From Dipteris shenzhenensis (Eukaryota > Polypodiophyta > Polypodiopsida > Gleicheniales): a stretch of DNA of 64,000 bases. The position numbers were made by a program, and so were the translations under genes. Positions 32,217 to 43,191 of the stretch are shown here, piece by piece; within the stretch, counting starts at the first letter, position 1; every line of letters starts with the position of its first letter. The DNA is taken from NCBI GenBank assembly GCA_047967505.1, contig CM106539.1. The stretch is one strand, 5' to 3'. Under the pieces are notes generated by a model. That model was not told the DNA's origin. It worked only from the letters and a program-made list of their open reading frames with translations, and ran no database searches.

Positions 32217-32949
32217 TCCAACCGTTTTTGATTTCATTGTAGGCAATTGATATGTTGGCTACCTAAATCTACTTACTAAATTGATACTTTTTTTAAAGAA
32301 TTAAGACAATTTTGGATTCAATAGACCCTTAATATTTGTGATTAGAAAACCAGCCAATGGGAAGGATTGGGCATTAAAAGACTAGACGATTCAATATTTG
32401 TCTCTCATTGGGTCCCACTTGCCCCCCCCACCTCCTTGGGCTTTTACCCCCCCTCCTTCGGCATTTACCCCCCCTCTTAACTTCTAGAGGGTCCCCCTAC
32501 CCTCCTCCCTCTCCAAAAATCAGAAGTTTTTATTACCTCCACATTTCTTCTTTTTTCCATAAGTGCCCCACCCCCTCAAACACCTCTTAGGAGTCCTCCC
32601 TAGCTGTCCTCATTGACTCATGACCTTTTCCTCTCAACCTCTTCCTCCTATTAGCCTCTTCCTCTCAACCTCTTCACTTCTCTTAGCCTACTCTAAGCAA
32701 CCGCCTCCTCTCAGCCTCTTCCTCCTCCCAACCTCTCTCTCTTTGCTTGCTCCAATTATTTCTACGATGGTGAAGAACTCCCCTTCCCTAGACCAAAGAG
32801 ATCAATTCAATCTTGTGTGGGTTGCATTTTGAAGGATGATTTTGGATGTTGGATTCCTCATGAGTTTAGGTTAATGTAATCTCCAATAGGTCTATTCAAG
32901 GTTTCAAGAGACGATAGAGCAAAGAAAGAGAAGCATTAAGTGAATGGAA
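32217..32949. repeat. Second, partial R-like module downstream of R2
   Basis: Repeats the GGGCATTAAAAGACT, CTCTCATTGGG(C/T)TCCC and C-rich parts of R, then a CT-rich tract ending in an ATG frame of 21 codons (MVKNSPSLDQRD...) at about 32,767. Unit 2 has it at 59,353-60,072. Ends at the solo LTR target site. Confidence 0.7.
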
Positions 32950-33613
32950 TGTAAGAAAATAATAATACATCTGTGCTCAACAGATAATAGGATCTCGTAC
33001 GCAAGAGAGAAAACAAGATAGCATGGAGAATAAAAAATTTGATTATTGTAGAACTGATACAATAGATGGCGCTGCCTCCCAACTGTACGCTCCTGTGAAA
33101 AAAGCTTTGATGGCGTGCTGGAAATAGTAGAAGATGGGCTGGATGCTAAGGAATTAGGGTTGCTATAGCTAGTGATGAAATGGGCTGATGAAATGGGCTT
33201 CACAAGCTTGCTCTTATATAGCCACCAGTCATAGTTGGTTAGGCTCAATTGGGTGACTAACCCAGTCCGCCCAAAATGGTCGACTAGAGGTCGACTGGGG
33301 GTCGCAAAATAGGCCACTGACCATACAATAGAACCCAGAGTCATCCGGGATCATCTGAGGCTCCAAACGGGCCCCACAACTCGAGAGTGGGCTGCCCCAA
33401 GAAATGCTCTATCTACCCTCAGTGCGGCCAGTCTGCCAACTCTATTTGAAGCTGTCCATCCATCAGGCCACACATGGCCCCTATCTAGTGTCCAAACCAG
33501 GACCTTCCGGATAACCGAGCTACTCAAATGCCTTCTCCTCATATGGGGGACTTACAAGTAGAGTTAGCTGGTTCCCGCATAGTTACAAGAGAGTGGAGCA
33601 TTGATATCTAACA
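32950..33613 (-). mobile_element. Solo LTR (664 bp) with perfect 5-bp target duplication, unit 1 only
   Basis: Starts TGTAAG and ends CTAACA on the plus strand (TG...CA), flanked by TGGAA at 32,945-32,949 and 33,614-33,618. Unit 2 has the empty site with one TGGAA at 60,073-60,077. A minus-strand TATATAAGAG (about 33,208-33,217) places the LTR promoter on the minus strand, where the LTR starts TGTTAGATATCA. No internal coding region remains, so it formed by recombination between the two LTRs of an inserted element after the units diverged. Confidence 0.93.
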
Positions 33614-33994
33614 TGGAAATGACTCAAGGTAAAGGTCCAACATATGTACATGGCTTGAGACATAAACTTGGACCCTCCAAATCAAACTTGCTTTCCCTCG
33701 AATTGTATTTTTCTCTTTTATGTTATATTTTTTTCATTATGGCACTTCATATGTCCATTCTAATGTGTACGTGTGTAGAAAGAGGGTGTGGAGTGGAGAG
33801 ATTAGGGGGAGAGGAAGTGAGACAAAGACACGCACACACACACAGAGGTGTGAGGGGTGTAAGAGATAGAGTAGGGCAAGAGAGTAGAGGGGGGGAGAGA
33901 GTGAAAATAAAATTAAATAATAATAATATATATATGTATATATATGTATGTATGTATAATGTATGTATGTGTGTGTGTGTGTGTGTGTATGTTT

Positions 33995-34054
<60 letters not shown>

Positions 34055-34773
34055 GAGTGGTGTGTGTGTGCATATGTGCGTCTGTGATGGATAGAGGATG
34101 GATAGTTTTACTAAAAAGTGAGCGAGCTAGATACAAAGTGAGAGAAAAGGGATTGATTGTCCCATTGGCATCTTTCTTTGCTCCCTATGTGGATATCTTT
34201 CCTTCTACTGAAGTCAAAATCTACCCCTTGGATAGTCCTATGAGAACATTTCAGGATATCCATTCAAACATTAGGGAGTTAATGTCCTTCGGATGGTGTT
34301 GTTCCTCCTTAAGAGAGTTTAGTATATTTCTATAATGCATGCTACCAAGTACTCAAAGAGTAGGTGCATATGGAAGCCTCCGTCCTATTCCTCTTCCTAA
34401 CTTTGATAGTCAAGAATGGCCTGTTCCTAATCCATCCTCTATAGATGCATTTAGAGGGAAGATATTCAAGCATCAATAAAGTTTACTTTTGGTTCAAAAT
34501 CTATGGGTGTTATTTGGTTCATGCCCTCCATTATATTTTGTTTACTACTTCAAATCAGTTTTCCTCCCAAAAACACAAACACATGTGCTTTGGAGCACGC
34601 AAAACCTTTCTCCCACCAATGGACCCTTTTGATTGGTCCCTTGATCTCATATTAACATTCATTGGACCTCATTCTAGCCTTGATGCTTGCATTGCATGTC
34701 TCGCGCTATGTGCACTTCCTCTATGTGCACCCCCATTGCTACTCCTCCATTGAAGATAAGGCATGCTACCAAC

Positions 34774-34774
<1 letters not shown>
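33614..34774. repeat. Composite repeat module T, copy T1, with (CA), (TA), (TG), (GA) microsatellites
   Basis: Unit 2 equivalent is 60,073-61,221. Microsatellites at 33,824-33,845, 33,925-34,054. A decayed reading frame continues from about 34,135 (GLIVPLASFFAPYVDIFPST...) to 34,333. The following part matches SFDSQEWPVPYPSSIDAF seen in unit 2. The end (34,590-34,770) matches the start of R. In unit 1 it is cut off at 34,774, where 1.24 kb present in unit 2 is missing. Confidence 0.75.
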
Positions 34775-34808
<34 letters not shown>

Positions 34809-34883
34809 AGAGTTATGGGAGGGAGGGAGGTATGCATGTATGTATAATGCATGTACGTGTGTGTCTGTGCGCATGTGTGTGTG

Positions 34884-34930
<47 letters not shown>

Positions 34931-35193
34931 GGTGTGTGTGTGTGTGTGATGGATAGTTTTACAAAAAAGTGATAGAGGTAGATACAAAGTGAGAGAAAAA
35001 GGGATTGATTGGCCCATTGGAATCTTTCTTTGCTCCCTATGTGGATATTTTTACTTCTATTGAATTCAAAATCTAGCCCTTGGATAGTACCACGAGAACA
35101 TGTCAGGATTTCAATTCAAACAATGGGATTTTAATGCTCTTCGGATGGTGTTGTTCCTCCTTAAGAGAGTTTGGTATTTTGGGAGAGCACCAT
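34775..35193. repeat. (GA)n/(GT)n microsatellites and partial T module T2
   Basis: (GA)n at 34,775-34,806, TTATGGGAGGGAGG, (GT)n 34,857-34,900, (GA)n to 34,927, (GT)n to 34,949, then the T module start (GATGGATAGTTTTACAAAAA) with a broken GLIGPLESFFAPYVDIF frame. It runs directly into P2. Confidence 0.8.
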
Positions 35194-36150
35194 TATACAT
35201 CCTCCTATGCTTAGCTTTGGATATGCAACTAGCTTTCTCTAAACATTAAGGGTGGCCACATGGGAATTAAATTACTCAACTACCCAATCAACAACAAATG
35301 TAAATGCATCCTAGTCAGGGATATGCTTAGATTGGTGTTGAGCCCTGGTAGCTATGGAATTCAATTACTCATGCAAATTCTAGCTACCCCTCGTCGCACG
35401 ACAAATGTAAGTGCGGCATATGCTTAGATTGATGTTGAGCTTGTAGAGCTATGGAATGGGACTTGAGATCACCACATCCTTGATAGTAGGTGTAGTGTTC
35501 TATGAAATGGTCCCATGCATCTTGAATTCCAATCTCTTAATTGATCAAATTTTGCTATTAAGGGCCTCTAGAGGTGACAGATGAGTATGTCCCTCTTACA
35601 AACAATGGCATGGGTTGGGTCCCTCCGCCCATGCTCTATTCATCGTGAATGCTTTGGTCATGACAAGGAGTTGCCAAATGGGCTTGAAAGCCTTAAATGT
35701 ATTATTCAAGGCAACATCCTAGTCCTAGGTAGGTAGGGTCACTCTTACAAATCAGTTGAGTACGGTACCAATAAGCATGCCTTGGAAACAAGTTACATTT
35801 GAAATACCCATACACACGTTGCCTTTTTACATTTTTAAACATGATTGCTTACCCATTTCTATACAAATGCATGTTTGGATTTTAACTCTAGTCTAGCTCC
35901 CAACCTCTATGCGACGATAACTACCTTTGACATATCAATGAAACTCTCCCATCTTCTCCAACGCGGTACTACCAACGCTCATTTTTCTTGCACCTATCTT
36001 TGTTGTACACATTTCCTTTTTACAATATCCTTATTTGAGCTCTCTAGTTCAGACTGTCTTCCATTAATGAAGCCTTTAACTTGTTCTGTTTTTGACATTT
36101 TGGTCAGGAACCCACCAACTTGAGGCTCATACTAGCTCTTAATCTAATTT
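35194..36150. repeat. Composite repeat module P, copy P2
   Basis: Direct repeat of P1 (19,654-20,567) with small indels. It includes the frame at 35,845-36,123, found again at 63,517 in unit 2. Followed by (GA)n and TTATGGGAGG as at every P. Confidence 0.85.
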
Positions 36151-36183
<33 letters not shown>

Positions 36184-36274
36184 TTATGGGAGGTAGGGAG
36201 TATGTATATATGTATGTATGTATGTATGTATAATGAATGTATGTATAATGTATGTAAGTGTGTGTGTGTGTGTG

Positions 36275-36335
<61 letters not shown>
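36151..36335. repeat. (GA)n, (TATG)n, (GT)n, (GA)n microsatellite cluster
   Basis: GA run at 36,152-36,183, TATG repeats at 36,201-36,260, GT at 36,259-36,275, then about 55 bp of GA to 36,334. Unit 2 shows the same order at 63,836-64,000, where the window ends. Confidence 0.95.
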
Positions 36336-36336
<1 letters not shown>

Positions 36337-36890
36337 TGGTGTGTGTGCATATGTGTGTGTGTGATGGATAGTTCTAAAAAAAAGTGAGAGAGGTAGATAC
36401 AGAGTGAGAGAGAAAGGGATTGATTGGCCCATTGGCATTTTTCTTTGCTTCCTATGTGGATATCTTTCTTAGATATCCTTCTACTGAAGTCAAAACCTAG
36501 CCCTTGGATAGTCCCATGAGAACATTTCAGGATTTCCATTCAAACATTGGGGAGTGGATGTTCTTGGGAAGGTGTTGTTCCTCCTTAAGAGAGTTTATTA
36601 TTTTTCTATAATGCATGCTACCAAGTACCTCAAAGAGTAGGTGCATATGGAAGCCTCTGACCTATTCCTCTTCCGAACTTTGATAGTCAAGAATGGCATG
36701 TTCCTGATCCATCCTCTGTAGATGCATTTAGAATGAAGATGAGATCTGATATTCAAATATCAATGAAGTTCACTTTTGGTTCAAAATCTATGGGTGTTAT
36801 TTGATTAATGCCCTCCATTATATTTTGTTTACTACTTCAAATCAATTTTCCTCCACAAAACAAAGGCATGTGCATTAGGGGAATTTTGGA
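36336..36890. repeat. Composite repeat module T, copy T3
   Basis: Same content as T1/T2: GATGGATAGTTCTAAAAAAA, the GLIGPLAFFFASYVDIF frame, then TCTATAATGCATGCTACCAAG and the sequence up to CAATTTTCCTCCACAAAAC. Stops are frequent. It marks the right end of the composite array in unit 1. Confidence 0.75.
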
Positions 36891-38988
36891 CTAAAAAAGG
36901 GCCTCTTTCATTAGACACTTAATAAATCTAGATTAGGGGTTGGTCAATAGGAATGCCTCAGCATTTTAAAAAATGGAGGTTTTGGAACCTCTTTTGATCG
37001 GTGGGACAACTGACAACCATCCACTTTACCTCTAATGACTTTGGTAAAGGTATTTGAAAGATAATTGTGGATGTGGCATCATTCTAGACATCAAAGGTGG
37101 ATGATTCACAATAGATAAGGTTGATCCTAGACCTTGAGATTGTGGATAGTGGCACTAATCCGTGGCACTAATCCAATGGGTCAAATAAGACTGTGGCGCC
37201 CACCTATTAATGATCTAGAAGGCCACATATGAGCCCTTTGATAGACTCTTACATCCAATGGTGAGGGATACACATGGCATCTACACCCTTAGATTAGTGG
37301 TGGATCCAATGGTGGGCGCATCACATGGTGGCTCTGTGTGATTATAATGAGGCATTGACTAGGCATGCCGTGGCATGTGATCCCTTAGATCTTAGAAAGA
37401 TCTAATGGCTAGAGTTTGGCGCAATCCGTGGTCCCTTATATTAAGGTTGCCATCCAACGATTGAGAGGAGGCCATCTTTGTGCACTGTTCGATGGAACCT
37501 CGATCATGCAGCCTAGCTTGTTTTGAGGATGACCATTAGATCTTAAGAAGATCTAATGGCCACGAAATGGTGTTGTTCGTGCACCCTTAGATGAACATCT
37601 CCATCAAAGGACCAAGACCTCATGCACATTGTGCATCGTGGGATTTGTGACGGCCTACCTGTAGATGGTGCCACATGTCACTTTGATGTAATAAGGCTTG
37701 TCTCCTAGAAGCACATGCCACTAGCCTACCGACCTTTAGAAGAAAATATGATCCAATGGCTCTAAACAAGTGCTAGTCACTAGCCCTTGATAGAAAAAGA
37801 TCCAATGGCCTTAATCTCGATGCATTTGTGACTCATATGATCCCTTGGATTAGATTTTTGATACATCCATCTTGCATCTCGCCTGTCCAAGGTAGCCAAA
37901 TAGTGAAAATTTTGTCTTGACCTTGTAAAATCCATTCATTTAATGAATCTTACCAATGGATTTTTCCTTTGAAATTATACATATTACCCTTTCCCTAATC
38001 CTCTCCTTATGGGGCCCTTTTTAAGTCCAAACTTCCCCTAATGGGGTAGAGAACTACATGATAATCTCCTAGTAGATACCCAACGTGGGATGTTAGGGAA
38101 GGTTTCCAAGAGGAAGGCCATTTTAGATATCTATTTAGTAAAGAAATTTTCATAATAAGGTATAATGTAGTTGCAGTATTTGTTACATGAGATATGATTA
38201 TATATATTGGAAGAATAATCATGGCACATGGATACCTATGAATTGTGACATAGTAGACACTACAGAGGTAGAGATACATATGCCAAATGAAAAGTGCAAT
38301 GTCTTGAGGTCATAGATAGTTAGAGCTTGAAGAACATTCAAGAATATGTTTCTATCACATTTGATGATAGTGATTTTAATTTTAGAACAATGAATGGGAA
38401 GATAATAAGAATGCAACTTGAAGCAACATCAATGTTTGACAAAGTGAAGCCTCCTTGTATCTTCGTCATTCATATTGGTATCAAAAGTTTATAGGTTTTT
38501 TATTTCTAGCAATGAGTCTAGACTATTCTTTCGAATATTTTAAAATGATGATTGATTGCTGAAAATTTATCATGGTAAATTATTCTCATGCTTTATTACC
38601 TAAATTGTATTAAACGTCACCTTTTACTTTCAAGAGTGTTTTGAAAATTCTAGAGTCTACCATATAACGGCCCGAGGCCTAAACACAACCTCTATTGTGC
38701 TCATCCCCTAGACACAACCTCTTCAACCCCAACTCATACCAGCTTCCACATCCCTCCAATGGCCACACCCCATGAGACATACCATGACTTAATGGCTTGT
38801 ACTCATTATTCAAGTAGAGATCTGGAGTTATATGACATTTTTAATCGTCGCCATATAGATGTGATGGTGACAGTCCAAAAGCAATGAATATGTTAAAGGA
38901 TGTTATAGAATACATCAATGAAAAAGTTAGACCTAACATGGTCTATTTAGGCATAGATAAATTAGATTGGATTCCTATCAATATCCTT
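36891..38988. other. Unique non-coding stretch; cluster of GATC(C/T)AATGG motifs at 37,160-37,870
   Basis: No gene recognised. Within about 700 bp the decamer GATC(C/T)AATGG or a one-base variant recurs in both orientations, twice as the palindromic pair ATTAGATCTTAAGAAGATCTAATGG type (37,395-37,425 and 37,528-37,555). At about 38,475 a TTGGTATCAAAAG resembles a Copia primer binding site. A frame at 38,870-38,990 has no recognised family. Confidence 0.5.
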
Positions 38989-38996
38989 ATAGAAAC

Positions 38997-39180
38997 CCCG
39001 AGGGGTCCACTAGGGTTTATTGTATGGTACACGTGAGTGTAAGGGAGGGGGGTTATATAAGGGAAGAAAAGTACATTTTATAAGGTAAGGTCCCGTAAAT
39101 AGGGGGTAGATAAGGGGAATTTTCATATATTTATTGCACGCAGGTGACGTCTCCTTATTACTACTAATGAATCTCTCGTG
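38997..39180. mobile_element. 184-bp hAT-like MITE, copy 1
   Basis: Flanked by a perfect 8-bp duplication ATAGAAAC (38,989-38,996 and 39,181-39,188). Begins CCCGAGGGGTCCACTAGG and ends with an imperfect inverted version of it (12 of 18 matches). Non-coding. A second copy of the same length is at 39,801-39,984. Length, TSD size and short imperfect ends fit a hAT-derived MITE. Confidence 0.85.
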
Positions 39181-39188
39181 ATAGAAAC

Positions 39189-39440
39189 GCAACAGTGATG
39201 CTGGTTTTAGACATAGGTTGCATAGAATATGTAAATCTGTAAGCCCAAAAAGTTATAGAAAAATATAAAAGGAGGAAGTGGAAGGCTGCATAATTCCCAA
39301 GTATTGTTTTGTATGAAACTTCCATTTCTTTATTCATATAGCAGTTTGCTAGTCTGGCTTGTCAACTGCATCTTCAAAGTACACTGGCTCTTTTGTGGTG
39401 GCCACCATGATGGTAGTCATAAGAGCATAGTCAGTGGTTT
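39189..39440. other. Short non-coding gap between MITE copy 1 and Copia C
   Basis: About 250 bp of AT-rich sequence. Part may be decayed Copia C RT. Nothing recognisable. Confidence 0.4.
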
Positions 39441-40610
39441 CAATCTGAATTTCTTTGCCTTTCTAAGCATATGTCAATCTATCTAGTGGTGTGGCTTTCC
39501 CTAGTAGACCCTCCGAGCTACTGCTCTTCTCAGGGTATGTCTGGAAATTCTTGCTCTTCATCATCATCAACCTTTTTCTTAGGTGTTTGAGTAACCGGTG
39601 TGTCTGTATCCTATGAATTTGATGTTTTCCATTCTCATTCTTCATCAAATATGACATCTTTGGAGATTATGACATTTTGGTTGAGTGTATCATACAACTT
39701 GTATGCTTTGCTTTCTTCGCTGTAGCAAACCATGATGCATTTTCGTGACTTCACATCCATTTTTTTGTGATGATCATCATGTATGTGGGCATATGCTATG
39801 CCCGGGGGGTCCACTAGGGTTTATCGTATGGTACCACATGAGTGTAAGGGAGGGGGTTATATAATGGAAGGAAGGTATATTTTATAAGGTTAGGTCCTGT
39901 AAATAGGGGGTAGATAAGCATAATTTTCATATATTTATTGCATGCAGGTGACGTCTCCTTATTACTACTAGTGAATCCCTTATGATTCTATGCAACCAAA
40001 TATGCAGATATGCACAATGTGTGACTTGTATCCAATAAATGCCTCATAAGTTGTCATACCCTAAATCGGCTCGATTGGAAGCTGATTAAGCAACTAGTTT
40101 GCAGTGGCCATTGCTTCTACCCAATACTGATTTGGAAGATGCCTCTCACTGAGTATTGCTCTAGCATTTTCTGCTAAAGTCCCATTATCCCTTTCTGCTA
40201 TTGCATTTTGGTGAGGAGTATCTGCACAAGTAAACTATCTTCGAATGCCATTACTTCTACAAAAGTTCGTTAATGTTAAAGACATGTATTCATCTCCTCT
40301 ATCTGATCTTATGACTTTGATCTTTGTATGTCTGGTTGTCAACCTTGGCTTTGAATTCTTGAAATCTAGAAAAAACTCTCAGAAAAGACTTTAGATTTCT
40401 CTTTCAAAAAGTAGACCCAACAATATGCGCTATAGCTGTCATCGATGAAAGTCAAGTAATAATGTGAACCATTGGCATTGTGGGTCTGTGCATAACCCCC
40501 ATACATCTGTATGAATCAAATCAAGAATGCCTCTTGCTTGAAAGGTGCTTCTACCAAAATTGGTTCTCTTGTTTTTGCCAGAGCAACATGCTTCACAATT
40601 CAAAAGAACC
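39441..40610 (-). mobile_element. Copia element C fragment: integrase, interrupted by a MITE
   Basis: Minus-strand frames give, from right to left: CEACCSGKNKR (last half of the HHCC finger), LIHTDVWG (first catalytic Asp), VYFLKEKSKV, KVIRSDRGDEYMS (second Asp), HQNAIAERDNGTL (Glu), NQYWVEAMATANCLIN, FGCI, then after the MITE AYAHIHDD, KKMDVKSRKCIMV and YKLYDTLNQNVIISKDVIFDEE. Only the integrase and the start of RT survive. It is a different family from Copia A and points head to head with it at about 40,605. Confidence 0.88.
39801..39984. mobile_element. 184-bp hAT-like MITE, copy 2, inside Copia C integrase
   Basis: Same length and close sequence to copy 1. The flanking 8-bp duplication is ATGCTATG (39,793-39,800) and ATTCTATG (39,985-39,992), one mismatch. 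Removing the element and one duplication restores the reading of FGCI into AYAH in the Copia C integrase, which confirms the insertion boundaries independently. Confidence 0.9.
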
Positions 40611-41380
40611 AGTTCTTCCTAATGTTCCCAATCAACAGAAAATGCAGGCATTTAAAGGATGGCATGAGAGAGCCAGAAAAGTTATGTACTGGCTGTCTAT
40701 CAGTATTTCAGATTCTATGATTGTGCATATTTAGGATGCAAGTACGCCAAAGGAGGCATGGGATACATTGGCAAAAATGTACAACACAAATACACAAGCC
40801 AGGAAATTGTTGCTCAAGCAGGAGTTGCACAATGTGCAAAGAGAAAATATGAGCATCAATGACTACCACATGAATGTGAAGAAAATTGCAGATGCACTTG
40901 CTTCCATTGGGTCGCCAGTGGAAGACGATGATTTAGTTTCTGTGGCCTTGAATGGTCTAGGAAAGGATTATGCACAGTTCCAGACATCCATTGCCGTCCG
41001 TGAAAAATTTCTTGATTTTGAGGAGTTGTTTGCTCTTCTAATTTCTGAAGAGCAGAGAAATGGTGGTGCATTTTCTTCAGGAGGAACTTCAAAAGAAACT
41101 GTCTTCTACTCAAATGCTAGAAGAGGTAGAGGTAGAGGTAGAGGAGGCCGATCTGGAGGCCATGGTAGAAATTAGAATATGCAGCAAACTGAAGAAAACC
41201 AGTCCTATGGAGGAGGATGTGGTAACTCTAGAGGCAGGGGGAGCCAAAGAGGTCGTGGTGGATGGTAGAGAGGCCAAAATGCAAACAACAATGTTGAATG
41301 CTACTATTGTGGTAAAATGGGTCATATGCCTAAAGACTACTACAAAAAGCAGAATGACATTATGAATGGAAAATTGCAAT
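40611..41380 (+). pseudogene. Copia A gag with zinc knuckle (N-terminally truncated)
   Basis: Reads NQQKMQAFKGWHERARKVMYWL, TAG at about 40,734, then KEAWDTLAKMYNTNTQARK, NVQRENMSINDYHMNVKK, IADALASIGSPVEDDDLV, the standard Copia gag pattern (UBN2 domain). An Arg/Gly-rich stretch (41,118-41,170) precedes the knuckle CYYCGKMGHMPKDY (about 41,299-41,340), whose last Cys is Tyr. TAG and TAA codons interrupt the C-terminal part. Confidence 0.9.
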
Positions 41381-41430
41381 AAGGCAATTATGCATCCTCT
41401 AGTAGACAGGGTGATGACAGAAATGAGCAT

Positions 41431-41985
41431 TTGTTTATGGTGCAGCACATGACCAATTCTGTGACAAGTGCAGAAGAAAGCAATGATGTGTGGTATGTTG
41501 ACTCAGGTGCATCAAACCACATGACATGTCATGCAGAATGGATGCAAGATGCAAGGAAAATGGAAAAACTAGGATTTGTGGAGATTGGTGATGATACTGC
41601 ACGTCCTATTGTGTAGATTGGTAAAATTCCTTTGTTTATGCAGGATGGGAAAAAGAAATACCTGTTTGATGTATTTCATGTCCCGAATATCACCAAGAAC
41701 TTGGTCTATGTTGATCAAATGGTTGAGTAGGGCTTGCAGGTCAGATTTAATCCTCATGGATGCTTTGTTGAGGATATGAAAAATAACGGTCGCTTGATAG
41801 CAAAAGGAAAGAAGAAGGGCAGGATGTTTACGTTGGGTGTGGACATGCCTAAATTGAGTGCAACAATGTTTGCACATGGGACCGGTGTAGTTGCAACTTA
41901 CAGACATGATAAATCTCAATGTCCAAGTTCTTGCGTCGATCTTGATATTTGGCATAAACGCATTGATCATGTTAATGTATGACTT
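41431..41985 (+). pseudogene. Copia A protease (broken)
   Basis: VWYVDSGASNHMTCH at about 41,489-41,533 is the Copia aspartic protease active site (D-S-G). MEKLGFVEIGDDTARPIV follows, then the VFHVPNITKNLVYVDQM segment, which is typical. TAG at 41,614 and 41,728 replace Gln codons. The region runs into the integrase finger (WHKRIDHVN). Confidence 0.9.
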
Positions 41986-42852
41986 AAATCAATGCAGGCC
42001 CAAAATATTGTTGTAGGATTGCCTAAATTCAAGGTTGCAGAAATGCATAAGGTATGTGAAGCCTATCAATTTGGAAAACAGGCAAGGAAACCATTTCCTA
42101 GACATGTTCAAGAGAGTAAGAAGCCATTGGAATTAATCCACTCTGATGTGTGGACTACTAAAGCTGCATCTATTGGAGGCTGTCATTATTTTGTCACTTT
42201 TATTGATGACTATAGCAGAAAAGTTTGGGTGTATTTTATGAAAAATAAAAGTAATGTGTTTGGGCATTTCAAAGCTTTTAAAGCTATGGTTGAAAAAGGA
42301 ACAGCCCTGCAAATAAAATTCCTAAGGTCAGATGGAGGGGGAGAATACCTCTCAAATGAGTTTGCAAGGTTTCTGCAGGAGCATGTCATAAAGCAGCAAT
42401 ATTCATGCAATCATACCGCATAGCAAAATGGACTTGTAGAAAGGAAAAATAGGCATATTGGAGAGGCATCTCGGGCCATGCTAAATGAAAAAGACCAACC
42501 AGATTATTATTGGGCTGAAGCAGTTGCTACAATAGTTTACATAATGAACAGGATTCCCACTACAGCAATACATGGCATGATGCCAGAGGAGATGTATAAT
42601 GGTAGGAAACCAGACATTTCTCATTTGAAAATTTTTGGTTGCATTGCCTATGTTCATGTGCCAGATGAGTTGAGGTCCAAGTTGGATCCAAAAGCTGAGA
42701 AGTGCATCTTTATTGGTTATTCTCTGTAGCAGAAAGGGTATAGATGCTATAACCCTTCTACTCGTAAGTTTACAGTGAGCAGAGATGTTGTTTTTGATGA
42801 GATGAGCAGCTAGTATAAACCAATAAATGTGATTGATGATGTAGATGCACAA
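41986..42852 (+). pseudogene. Copia A integrase (broken)
   Basis: CEAYQFGKQ is the CxxC half of the finger with the second Cys replaced. LELIHSDVWT and RSDGGGEYLSNEF carry the two catalytic Asp residues and QNGLVERKNRHI the Glu. TAG codons at 42,421 and 42,727 stand where unit 1 keeps CAG. Unlike unit 1 the [14 protein letters not shown] segment is in frame here. Confidence 0.9.
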
Positions 42853-43191
42853 AATGGTAATGCTGCACAGAATTCACAGTAGCAATCACAAAATATTAGT
42901 GGACCTGCAATGTCCTCTAGCAGTGGTTCACATACTTCGCCATGGACAGGAAGATTGAGATCAGAAAAATCTCCTCAAAGCAATGCAGATAGTGGTATGC
43001 AGGTATCACGAAAAGGAAAAGAGAAGGTAGATCAGCCCATGTTTGATGTGAATGCAGGTCACTCTTATGTGGATGGTGAATCCAGTGGCTCAGAACAGAG
43101 CATTGATGATGAGTTGGGTATTCCTTCTATTGTTACACCTGGAGTAAGGAAGACCAGGGATGTTTTGTAAGCACCTGGAAGTAAGCCTATT

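Noticed and set aside
32767-32832. ATG frame (MVKNSPSLDQRD...) after a CT-rich leader, considered as a gene start
   Set aside because: It ends after 21 codons in both units, and no plausible downstream exon or splice site stands out.
38470-38490. TTGGTATCAAAAG as a Copia primer binding site
   Set aside because: It resembles the TGGTATCAGAGC initiator-tRNA site, but I find no LTR end in proper position with a matching second LTR and no gag after it.
38870-38996. Open frame (MNMLKDVIEYINEKVRP...) just left of MITE copy 1
   Set aside because: Only about 40 codons, with no recognised family and no supporting copy. Left as unassigned.
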